Origin: DATFUL01 sp041499035 | Lineage (GTDB): Bacteria; Patescibacteriota; Microgenomatia; UBA8517 | Length of the DNA stretch: 50,534 nucleotides | Assembly: GCA_041499035.1 (NCBI GenBank) | Contig: JBGQJK010000005.1 | Span: 1-50,534, forward strand | Direction: 5' to 3' | In this document: positions 1 to 7,323 of the stretch, one piece after another | Numbering within the stretch: the stretch's first letter is position 1 | How the letters are laid out: each line of letters starts with the position of its first letter | Position numbers and translations under genes: made by a program | The notes under the pieces: generated by a model | The model's input: only the letters and a program-made list of their open reading frames with translations | Database searches by the model: none | Told to the model about the DNA's origin: nothing

Positions 1-1
1 A

Positions 2-1627
2 GTAGATTCACAACCCTCCTTACGTCTCCAAGATTTGGAAGAAGTCGGCGATAACCGTCACACGACTTTTTTTGAAATGCTCGGCAATTGGTCACTCGGG
101 GATTATTTTAAAGAAGAACAGCTGCCGTGGATTTGGGAATTCTTTACGAAAGAACTTGGACTCGATCCAAATAGACTTTATGTAAGCGTCTTTGACGGCA
201 ACGACCAGGTGGCAAAAGACACGGAGTCATATAAAGTTTGGTTAAAAATCGGGGTCAAGCCGGATCACATATTTTTCTATGATGCCAAAAAGAACTGGTG
301 GAGCCGGGCCGGGGAGCCGAGCAAAATGCCGGTCGGTGAAATTGGCGGACCCGACAGCGAGGTCTTTTACGAGTTTGATATTCCACACGACCCGGAGTTT
401 GGCAAAATTTGCCATCCTAACTGCGATTGCGGAAAGTTTTTGGAAATCGGCAACTCCGTGTTCATGCAATTTAAAAAAGTTTCCGAAACAAAACTTTCCG
501 AGCTGCCAAATAAAAATGTGGATTTCGGCGGAGGACTTGAGAGGATTTCCGCGGCAGTCGGGGGTGACCCGGATATTTTCAAGATTGATATGTTTGCCGA
601 AATAATCAAGAAAATTGAAAAGGAAGTTAACTTTAACTACGTGACCGATCCAAAGCGCGACCGCAGCTTTAGGATTATCGCAGACCATCTTCGGGCTTCG
701 TGCAACCTCTTGGCCGAAGGCGTTTTCCCTTCCAACAAACTTCACGGTTATGTACTCAGGCGGTTGATCCGGCGTGCTATGTTTCACTTTCATCTCCTGG
801 GGTCGGGAATTTCCGGAAGTGCGGTTTCACATGTTGCCGAAAGTTTAAGGCGGGAATACCCGAATATTGATAAGAATTGGGATTTCATCGAAGAAAACCT
901 GAATACTGAGGCGACCAGGTTTGAATCGGCCCTGAAGCGGGGACTGGCGCGCCTGACAAAAGCGGTAGCTGAGGGAATTGAGATTGACGGCAAGTTTACT
1001 TTTGATCTTTTCCAGACCGAAGGCTTTCCACTTGAACTTACTTTGGAAATTTTAGCTCAAAACGGAATTAAGTTTACCGAAGAAGAAAAAAATGCCTTCG
1101 AGTCGGAATTTCAAAAACATAAAGAACTGAGTAGGACTACTTCCGCGGGGATGTTCCATGGTGGTTTGGCTGAGGCATCCGAAGAAACCAGAAAACTACA
1201 TACGGCAACTCACTTACTGCATGCTTCGCTTCGTCAGGTGTTAGGCGAACACGTTGCTCAAAAGGGCAGTCATATAACCAAGGAGCGGCTCCGTTTTGAT
1301 TTTTCCCACCCGAATAAACTGACCGATGAGGAAGTTAAGAAAGTCGAGGACCTAATTAATGCTCAAATTAAAAAAGGTCTGCCTGTTTCTTTCAAAACGG
1401 AGACTCTAGATGAGGCAATTGCCGAAGGGGCTTTACACTTCTTTGGTGAAAAATACGGGAAAGACGTTAAAGTTTACACAGTAGGAGACCCAACGGGTAA
1501 ATTCTTCTCAAAAGAAGTTTGTGGTGGGCCGCATGTGGAAAACACCAAAAGTATTGGGCGTGTTAGAATAAATAAACAGGAAAAAATAGGATCCGGTGTT
1601 ATCCGGATTTACGCTGTCCTTACCTAA
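2..1627 (+). CDS. alaS: Alanyl-tRNA synthetase, 3' part (5' end outside window)
   Basis: Charges tRNA-Ala with alanine and hydrolyses mischarged Ser/Gly-tRNA-Ala. The frame is open from the window edge, so this is the C-terminal 541 residues of a longer protein. Class II catalytic motifs are visible: TFFEMLGNWS (nt 65-94) and GGGLER (nt 526-543). The editing core has the zinc-binding HTATH (nt 1199-1213) and CGGPH (nt 1520-1534, normally CGGTH). Two canonical parts are missing. The roughly 100-residue beta-barrel segment that normally precedes the HxxxH motif is reduced to about 25 residues, and the protein ends shortly after the editing core, with no C-Ala domain. The next gene starts on the base after the stop, so they are probably co-transcribed. 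Confidence 0.93.
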   Translation, partial: VDSQPSLRLQDLEEVGDNRHTTFFEMLGNWSLGDYFKEEQLPWIWEFFTKELGLDPNRLYVSVFDGNDQVAKDTESYKVWLKIGVKPDHIFFYDAKKNWWSRAGEPSKMPVGEIGGPDSEVFYEFDIPHDPEFGKICHPNCDCGKFLEIGNSVFMQFKKVSETKLSELPNKNVDFGGGLERISAAVGGDPDIFKIDMFAEIIKKIEKEVNFNYVTDPKRDRSFRIIADHLRASCNLLAEGVFPSNKLHGYVLRRLIRRAMFHFHLLGSGISGSAVSHVAESLRREYPNIDKNWDFIEENLNTEATRFESALKRGLARLTKAVAEGIEIDGKFTFDLFQTEGFPLELTLEILAQNGIKFTEEEKNAFESEFQKHKELSRTTSAGMFHGGLAEASEETRKLHTATHLLHASLRQVLGEHVAQKGSHITKERLRFDFSHPNKLTDEEVKKVEDLINAQIKKGLPVSFKTETLDEAIAEGALHFFGEKYGKDVKVYTVGDPTGKFFSKEVCGGPHVENTKSIGRVRINKQEKIGSGVIRIYAVLT

Positions 1628-3838
1628 ATGAACCTCAAAGATTTTTTATCTAGCCGTGATAAACCGCCGGAACTCTACTGGTCTCTGGTTATTGAACAAG
1701 GCTGGGTCCAGGCGGGGATCTGGTATATAGGTGAAGCCACTGCGGAAGTATTAAATATAAGTCCCGGGGCTGCTTGGGAGACGGAAGACGAATTGGTGGG
1801 GGCATGCGATGCTGCCCTTTCCTCATCGGTTGCCAAGCTTCCGGAGAGCTATGTTGAGCCGAGTAAGACTGTTTTTGGAGTAAGCTCGTCATGGGTTAAA
1901 GCCGGAGAAATACAAGATAGTTATTTGGCAATGATAAAAAAGGTTTGTACGGATTTGTCCTTAACCCCTGTTGGTTTTGTAGTTTTGCCTGAAGCTATCG
2001 CCCACTTATATAAATCTGAAGAAGGAGCCCCATTAAGCGCCATTATTATCGGACTCGGGTCAGAAAATTTGGAAATATCCGTCTTTAAGCTTGGAAATTT
2101 GGTTGGGACTACAACCGTAGCAAGAAGTGTATCAATCACAGATGACGTTACCGAGGGGCTTTCCCGGTTTGATGGAGCTTCACCTCTCCCTTCCCGGATG
2201 ATTGTTTTTAACGGTAAAGGAGGAGAACTTGAAGAGGCAAAAGAGGAGCTGATGAAAGCGGGTTGGGAAAGCACAGGGAAAATGAAGTTCCTGCATACTC
2301 CGAAAGCGGAAATCCTTGAAAGCAGCAGAAAAGTTTTGGCCACTTCCCTAGCAGGAGCCGCAGAGATAGGGAATGTTACGGGTGTTGCTTCGCAGGAAGA
2401 AAGCGCTGAAGATGAAGAAAAGCTCCCATCAGAAAACGAAATTAAAAACGTATCGGAGCCCGACGAAGAAACTTCAGCCGAGGACCTGGGTTTTGTGGTG
2501 GGCGAGGATGTAACAAAGGACGAAAACCCTAAAGAGGAATTTGTGCCGATGAGTCCACGGGTTGCCCCTGAGGCAGTAGCTACCCCTCCGCCTTTGCCCC
2601 AACCGCCACCTCCGAAACCGCAATCGTACTTACAAAAGACCAAACACGTTTTCCACGGCTTCTCATCCAAATTTTTAGTCAGGGGTCCGAAGATTTCTTC
2701 CCAGACGAGTAGAACTCCCATTTATTTCATTTTGATTGCATTACTGGTTTTGGTTCTGGGCGGAGGAGCTTACTGGTGGTTTGTTCCCAAAGCTGTCGTA
2801 ACAATTTTTGTCGCCCCCAAGTCTTTTCAGGAGGAGGTCAGCATTTCTTTTAGTACCGCCGGCGTTTTTGATGAGTCTAAAGCGATAGTTCCTGCAGAGA
2901 TTGTTACCTCTCAGGCAAAAGGCGATAAAACGAAGTCTGCAACGGGAGCAAAATTGATTGGCGACAAAGCGGCCGGTAGTGTTCAGATTGCAAACGGGAA
3001 CGGTAATGCAATCAATTTAGCAGCCGGGACGGTTTTGACTTCTACTGCGGGGCTAAAGTTTGTTACAAACACAGAAGCCTCGGTGTCGGGACAACTGATT
3101 CCCGGGTCGCCCGGAACAGCGACTCTGAGTGTAACTGCGGGGGATATTGGTGCACAATATAATCTTGCAAAAGGCGAAGTTTTTAAAGTTGGGGTTTTCG
3201 ATAAATCTCAGGTTGCCGCAACTTCCCAGGCGGATTTTTCCGGCGGAAGCAGCCAGCAAATAGCGGCAGTATCGGCAGACGATCAAAAAAATCTTGAGAA
3301 CGATCTCAAGACCGAGCTTTCGGGGCAGGTGGTTACAGAGCTGGCAGGTAAAGTTAGCGATAGTCAGTTGTTTGTTAATGATCTGGCCGGGCTGGACACA
3401 TCTTCGGAGACCTTCGACCATAAAATAGGAGATGTGGCCGACACTCTTAAACTTTCCCTTAGCGTGAGCGGAACTGGCGTTGCGGCAGATAGGGCCAAAC
3501 TCCAGAAGTATGCCGCAGACACCCTAAAAGATAAAATTCCGTCAGGTTATGCTCTCAGAAACAGTCAAATAAACTTTAAATTTAAATTTGTGGGCAAACA
3601 GAATGGTAATCTTACCTACACGGCAGATATAAGCGCCAACTTTTTACCGATGACAAACTCCGACGATATTATTGGGAAGATTATTGGAAAATCTGTACCG
3701 GATGCGACAAAATATTTATCAACCGTACCCGGTTATTCCAGAGTTGCGGTAAAACTAAGCCCGACCCTAATCGGGCCCCTTAAAACTCTGCCGCACATAA
3801 ACAAAAACATTACGATCGAGGTCGAAGCGGAACAGTAA
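1628..3838 (+). CDS. Actin-fold / transmembrane / Baseplate-J-like fusion protein
   Basis: A 736-residue membrane protein of unknown function. Residues about 1-230 resemble the FtsA/PilM actin-like fold: the stretch IIGLGSENLEISVFKLGNL matches the phosphate-binding strand-turn of that family, without the usual acidic residue. An acidic low-complexity region follows, then a proline-rich linker near residues 310-325, then one transmembrane helix (about 363-387). The outer part carries the AAGTVLTS and ITAGDIGAQYNLA-type signature of the Baseplate-J-like domain frequent in CPR surface proteins. The order cytoplasmic actin-like domain, membrane helix, extracellular beta domain recalls a fused PilM-PilN/O arrangement. 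It follows alaS directly and precedes a sortase. Domain assignments are by pattern, not search. Confidence 0.7.
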   Translation: MNLKDFLSSRDKPPELYWSLVIEQGWVQAGIWYIGEATAEVLNISPGAAWETEDELVGACDAALSSSVAKLPESYVEPSKTVFGVSSSWVKAGEIQDSYLAMIKKVCTDLSLTPVGFVVLPEAIAHLYKSEEGAPLSAIIIGLGSENLEISVFKLGNLVGTTTVARSVSITDDVTEGLSRFDGASPLPSRMIVFNGKGGELEEAKEELMKAGWESTGKMKFLHTPKAEILESSRKVLATSLAGAAEIGNVTGVASQEESAEDEEKLPSENEIKNVSEPDEETSAEDLGFVVGEDVTKDENPKEEFVPMSPRVAPEAVATPPPLPQPPPPKPQSYLQKTKHVFHGFSSKFLVRGPKISSQTSRTPIYFILIALLVLVLGGGAYWWFVPKAVVTIFVAPKSFQEEVSISFSTAGVFDESKAIVPAEIVTSQAKGDKTKSATGAKLIGDKAAGSVQIANGNGNAINLAAGTVLTSTAGLKFVTNTEASVSGQLIPGSPGTATLSVTAGDIGAQYNLAKGEVFKVGVFDKSQVAATSQADFSGGSSQQIAAVSADDQKNLENDLKTELSGQVVTELAGKVSDSQLFVNDLAGLDTSSETFDHKIGDVADTLKLSLSVSGTGVAADRAKLQKYAADTLKDKIPSGYALRNSQINFKFKFVGKQNGNLTYTADISANFLPMTNSDDIIGKIIGKSVPDATKYLSTVPGYSRVAVKLSPTLIGPLKTLPHINKNITIEVEAEQ

Positions 3839-3860
3839 TTTAAACCCCCCGTTTTTCTGG

Positions 3861-3866
3861 TATCAT
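3861..3866 (+). promoter_or_regulatory. Extended -10 of the sortase gene
   Basis: TATCAT is preceded by TG plus one base and lies 9 bases before the sortase ATG. A C-run and T-run (CCCCCCGTTTTTC) precede it. Transcription would begin at or next to the start codon. Confidence 0.5.
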
Positions 3867-3875
3867 TTCATATAT

Positions 3876-4592
3876 ATGAGTCAAAAGACGGTCCTCAGGA
3901 TTGCGGCGGTTATATCCGGAATTTCGGGAATAATTATTCTGGTTGGAGTAATTTATCCGATTGTTTCTTACAATGCTACTTACGGAAAAAACTTCTCGGA
4001 ACTTGTTTCACCGATAAATGAAAATCCTGTCGGACATCTACAGACAACTTTTATTCAGGGGGCAAATACAAATTCGGATACAAGTACGTCAAACACAAAT
4101 GATTTTTCCAAGGCCAGCAACTGGTTTGTAGGTGGGGCCAAGCCGTCCGACTTTACAACTTCCAAAGTTAAATACTTCACAATCAACATTCCTAAATTAA
4201 AAATAAATAGCTCAACCGTAGCCATTGGTGGCGAAGACCTGGATAAAAGTTTAATTCAGTACCCGGGAACTGCCTTACCCGGACGTAGCGGGAACACGGT
4301 TATTTTCGGCCATTCAATCTTGCCGATTTTTTATAATCCGAAAAACTATATCTCAATTTTTTCTCTCCTACCCACACTTACCAAAGGCGACGAAGTTGAT
4401 ATAAATTACGACGGCGTTTCTTATGTTTATAAAGTGGAGCAGATGTTTGAAGTAAGGCCTACCGATATTCAGGTATTGGATCAGGATTATTCCGACTCTT
4501 TTGTTACGCTTGTAACTTGCGTCCCTCCGGGAGACCCGAGTAATCCAAAGCGCCTTATTGTCAGAGCCCGTGTTGTTCCACCAACTGATTAA
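3876..4592 (+). CDS. Sortase (class D/E-like), membrane-anchored
   Basis: Transpeptidase that cleaves a C-terminal sorting signal and links proteins to an envelope acceptor or to one another. An N-terminal transmembrane helix (about residues 8-30) is followed by a linker and the sortase barrel. The catalytic triad is visible: His146 in IFGHS, Cys215 in TLVTC and Arg226 in KRLIVRAR. The 238-residue length fits class D/E enzymes. No obvious substrate with an LPxTG-like motif plus membrane tail is in this window. The start is chosen because a TATCAT box lies 9 bases upstream. Confidence 0.9.
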   Translation: MSQKTVLRIAAVISGISGIIILVGVIYPIVSYNATYGKNFSELVSPINENPVGHLQTTFIQGANTNSDTSTSNTNDFSKASNWFVGGAKPSDFTTSKVKYFTINIPKLKINSSTVAIGGEDLDKSLIQYPGTALPGRSGNTVIFGHSILPIFYNPKNYISIFSLLPTLTKGDEVDINYDGVSYVYKVEQMFEVRPTDIQVLDQDYSDSFVTLVTCVPPGDPSNPKRLIVRARVVPPTD

Positions 4593-4596
4593 TTTG

Positions 4597-5610
4597 ATGC
4601 ATAAACCTTACTTTGAGCACAAAGGAAAAGTTTTTTCCAAAGACAAACGATTTAAGCATGTGATGGCAGTTACCTTGAACCCGCAAACTGGTTTTAAAGA
4701 CGGGCTCGTACGCTGTGTTGTTAGCCGTGAGGGTGACGTTGGAGTAAGCGGCTATATCGACAGGAGCGAACTCCATAAAGTAAGCGGCGATTCTTTAGAA
4801 AGTTTTAGTATAGGGGAACGGCTTGTTATTAAAAATGAGGAATCGGTAATTAATAGTCTTAATGATACTCATCATATTTTCGTAGGATTGGAAGATCCGG
4901 ATATTTATGTTGATGATAATAACTTAATTCATGTTTACTTCACTATTCCTGTAGTGGGTAAGGGTCGTTACCATAATTTAATTAGTTTGGGCCATGCAGA
5001 AGGTAAGAATTTAGACTGTCTGGAGATGACGGACCCGGTTATTACCACCGGTAAAATGGGTGGAGCCAAGGAAGTTTCGATAGCGCCAATCAACAGGCAA
5101 GGATTTAGATATAACTTAGTCGAGTCGGAAAAACGTGAGAAAGATTTTAGTTATTCGGTAGTATCAGTTGCAGAATGTCAGGATATGGGAAAACCCTGGA
5201 AACTTGGGAAAATAGTTTATCATCCCAAAGAACATAAAATTCCCTGGATTGGCGGTCATGCATCCCCGGGACCATTATTTTCGGATTCATTTATTGATGT
5301 CGGGAAAGGAAAAAGATTGGGTGTGATAAACGGCCGCGAGGCAAATAAAAAGGTGGGTGGAAAAATCGTATACGGGGTATTTTCCGTGGGGCTTTTCGTT
5401 TACGATTATGAAAACGGAAAAATAGATTGGATTTCGGAAAAGCCTTTCATAATTGACAGCGAAGCAAAAATAATAACTTTTGCGAGTCAGTTTGTTGGAA
5501 CAGGAAAGGGATTAGGAATACTATATGCGCATGTGGACGACTCGTTTGTCAGGGCCTATTCGTTAAACGCAGAAGCTATAAAAATCCATTATGAAAACAC
5601 TTGGAATTGA
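4597..5610 (+). CDS. Beta-propeller glycosidase-like protein (GH130/GH43-type fold suspected)
   Basis: A 337-residue protein with no signal peptide visible. The motif GLEDPDIYVDDNNLIHVYFT resembles the EDPR blade motif of five-bladed propeller glycosidases and mannoside phosphorylases (GH130 and relatives), and a second region around SPGPLFSDSF could form another blade. The exact enzyme class cannot be read from the sequence. The ATG at 4597 sits 4 bases after the sortase stop; a longer reading from 4558 would overlap the sortase catalytic end and is less likely. Its 3' end overlaps ruvX by 20 bases. It could also be a non-enzymatic propeller. Confidence 0.5.
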   Translation: MHKPYFEHKGKVFSKDKRFKHVMAVTLNPQTGFKDGLVRCVVSREGDVGVSGYIDRSELHKVSGDSLESFSIGERLVIKNEESVINSLNDTHHIFVGLEDPDIYVDDNNLIHVYFTIPVVGKGRYHNLISLGHAEGKNLDCLEMTDPVITTGKMGGAKEVSIAPINRQGFRYNLVESEKREKDFSYSVVSVAECQDMGKPWKLGKIVYHPKEHKIPWIGGHASPGPLFSDSFIDVGKGKRLGVINGREANKKVGGKIVYGVFSVGLFVYDYENGKIDWISEKPFIIDSEAKIITFASQFVGTGKGLGILYAHVDDSFVRAYSLNAEAIKIHYENTWN

Positions 5611-5962
5611 CTACGGAAGAAGCAAAATCGGACTCGCAATTGGGATCGGAACAGTTGCCGAACCACTTAAAGTCCTTCATATAAACTCTTTTAAGGATGC
5701 GGTTCAAAAACTAAAAAAGGAGATTGAACAAGAAAAGCCGGATAAGGTTGTTGTCGGAATTTCGGAAGGCGAGATGGGGAAAGAGAGTAAAAAGTTTGCG
5801 GAAGCAATCGGGGCGGAAACGTTTGATGAAACATTAACTTCGAAAGACGCTCAAAAACTTTCCATTGAGGCAGGAGTTGCTCAAAAAAAGCGTCACGCAA
5901 TGGAAGATGCCTATGCCGCATCTATAATGCTCCAAAGCTATCTTGACTCAATCGAGCCTTGA
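5591..5962 (+). CDS. ruvX: RuvX/YqgF-type nuclease
   Basis: Putative RNase H-fold nuclease acting on Holliday junctions and/or pre-16S rRNA 5' ends. The 123-residue length is normal for the family. The fold begins with GIDYGRSKIGLAIG (first catalytic Asp). It continues with VVGIS, the conserved ETFDETLTS (catalytic Glu) and the terminal DAYAASIML helix with the last acidic residue. The start overlaps the preceding gene by 20 bases. The stop is TGA, which supports the standard genetic code. Confidence 0.93.
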   Translation: MKTLGIDYGRSKIGLAIGIGTVAEPLKVLHINSFKDAVQKLKKEIEQEKPDKVVVGISEGEMGKESKKFAEAIGAETFDETLTSKDAQKLSIEAGVAQKKRHAMEDAYAASIMLQSYLDSIEP

Positions 5963-5979
5963 CGTGCGAGCTTCTGTGT

Positions 5980-5985
5980 TATACT
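5980..5985 (+). promoter_or_regulatory. Extended -10 of the zinc-ribbon gene
   Basis: TATACT preceded by TGT lies 8 bases before the ATG at 5994. A TTGACG at 5959-5964 is spaced by only 15 bases, so the extended -10 probably does most of the work. The promoter overlaps the end of ruvX. Confidence 0.55.
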
Positions 5986-5993
5986 TTAGATGC

Positions 5994-6194
5994 ATGTTCA
6001 AAAGTGTAATTTCACCAATTCAGGCGTGGCTCCTTTCTCAAGCCCGTTGTGTCGGCTGCGGCAGGGAACTTTCCGAAGGTAAAATGTCTGATTACAAAAT
6101 GGGAAGCAAAAAAGTTGTCTGTCAGTGCGGCCGCATTTTTATTAACGACCCGAGCACCAAGAAATACAGACGCGCCCTCCTTGAGGAGGTTTAA
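5994..6194 (+). CDS. Small zinc-ribbon protein
   Basis: A 66-residue protein of unknown function. Two Cys pairs, CVGC near residue 18 and CQCG near residue 41, suit a single zinc ribbon. The ATG at 5994 is chosen because it follows an extended -10 box by 8 bases; upstream in-frame codons lie inside ruvX. mltG starts 8 bases after its stop, so the two may form one transcript. Similar small ribbons bind nucleic acid or protein, but the sequence does not decide. Confidence 0.7.
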   Translation: MFKSVISPIQAWLLSQARCVGCGRELSEGKMSDYKMGSKKVVCQCGRIFINDPSTKKYRRALLEEV

Positions 6195-6202
6195 AAACTT
6201 CA

Positions 6203-7195
6203 ATGAAGAAGCTAGCTTTATTACCTTTTTTACTAATTATTATATTGGCGGCGGGCGTTGTCTGGTTCTTTTTGAATATCGAACCGGTTTCCCAAACGAC
6301 CTCTTTTGTAGATTTTAATGTTGCTTCGGGTTCCACCGCTACTCGCATCGGGTCGGATTTGGCGAGTGCGGGACTAATCAAAAACCCGACCGCATTTAAA
6401 ATCTATGTTCAGTTTTCCGGAGTTTCTGCAAATATTCAGGCGGGAGATTACAGGCTTTCGCCCAGCTTCAGTCTATTCCAAATAGTTGATACTCTGTCTA
6501 AAAACCCACTGGAGGTTAAAGTAACCATTCAGGAAGGGCTTAGGCGTGAGGAAATCGCCGCCAAATTTGCAAAAAGTTTGGATCAGAATCAATCCTTCGT
6601 TTCTCAATTCTTGGCAGCCTCGCAAGGAGATGAAGGCTACCTGTTTCCCGATACCTATTTAATTGCCAATAACGCTACACCAGGGGCAATAATCGCCAAA
6701 ATGAAGGCCAACTTCCATACTCGGGTAGATTCACTGGTATCCGATAGCTCTAATTATAGTAGGTCACAACTACTCATTTTGGCCTCACTTATTGAGCGCG
6801 AGACAAAAACCGGAGATGAACGGCCTATTGTTGCCGGCATTTTACTTAACCGCTTGAGCGCCGGCTGGCCTCTCCAAGTTGACGCGACCGTGCAGTACGC
6901 CATGGCAAATGTAAATTGCGCAGCTTCGTCGACTTCGTCGATGAAAATTGTAAATTGTGCTTGGTGGGAACCGTTAGCCTCAGGAGGCACAAATTTTAAC
7001 TCGCCTTACAATACATATAGTAATATTGGCCTTCCGCCCACCCCTATCGCCAACCCCGGTCTATCCGCAATTAAAGCTGCCTTCAGCCCCGCATCAACCG
7101 GCTATTTTTACTATCTCCACGATTCAACGGGTACTATCCATTACGCCAAGACACTTCAGGAGCAAAATGCCAACATCAAAAAGTACCTGCAATGA
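6203..7195 (+). CDS. mltG: Endolytic murein transglycosylase MltG
   Basis: Cleaves nascent peptidoglycan glycan strands at the membrane and so sets strand length. An N-terminal transmembrane helix (about residues 4-24) is followed by a LysM-like region (VASGSTATRIGSDLASAGLI) and the YceG domain. The catalytic Glu lies in LASLIERET, followed by VAGILLNRL, a hallmark of the family. PYNTYSNIGLPPTPIANPG near the C-terminus is also typical. The 330-residue length is normal. It is the last gene before the rpoB promoter. Confidence 0.95.
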   Translation: MKKLALLPFLLIIILAAGVVWFFLNIEPVSQTTSFVDFNVASGSTATRIGSDLASAGLIKNPTAFKIYVQFSGVSANIQAGDYRLSPSFSLFQIVDTLSKNPLEVKVTIQEGLRREEIAAKFAKSLDQNQSFVSQFLAASQGDEGYLFPDTYLIANNATPGAIIAKMKANFHTRVDSLVSDSSNYSRSQLLILASLIERETKTGDERPIVAGILLNRLSAGWPLQVDATVQYAMANVNCAASSTSSMKIVNCAWWEPLASGGTNFNSPYNTYSNIGLPPTPIANPGLSAIKAAFSPASTGYFYYLHDSTGTIHYAKTLQEQNANIKKYLQ

Positions 7196-7200
7196 TCGTC

Positions 7201-7228
7201 TTGACTTCCAAAAATTTCCGAATATAAT
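7201..7228 (+). promoter_or_regulatory. Promoter of the rpoBC-str operon
   Basis: TTGACT (7201-7206) and TATAAT (7223-7228) are separated by 16 bases, close to consensus. The expected start site is near 7235, giving a leader of about 90 bases before rpoB. Confidence 0.8.
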
Positions 7229-7235
7229 TTCCAAT

Positions 7236-7323
7236 TAGGCGTACAAACATAGGTACGCTCGTCCCGCTTCTATCGTGCGGGCTTTCTTGGTGTTTAGGGG
7301 CTACAGGCACAAAAAAGCAACCA
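7236..7323 (+). promoter_or_regulatory. Structured 5' leader of rpoB
   Basis: Two perfect hairpins follow the promoter. GCGTAC (7239-7244) pairs with GTACGC (7253-7258) around an 8-base loop. CCCGC (7263-7267) pairs with GCGGG (7277-7281) around a 9-base loop and is followed by a T-rich stretch to 7295. The second hairpin resembles an attenuator. No known leader family is recognised and no clear ribosome binding site precedes the ATG. Confidence 0.5.

Noticed and set aside
242..793. 183-codon minus-strand reading frame inside alaS
   Set aside because: It is fully antisense to conserved synthetase motifs and shows no domain of its own; a shadow of the real gene.
1921..2721. 266-codon minus-strand reading frame inside the fusion protein gene
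   Set aside because: Serine- and proline-rich low complexity that follows from the antisense of an acidic/proline linker; no start signals.
4558..4596. Earlier start for the propeller protein
   Set aside because: Would overlap the sortase end by 35 bases; ATG at 4597 follows the sortase stop by 4 bases and fits the operon style.
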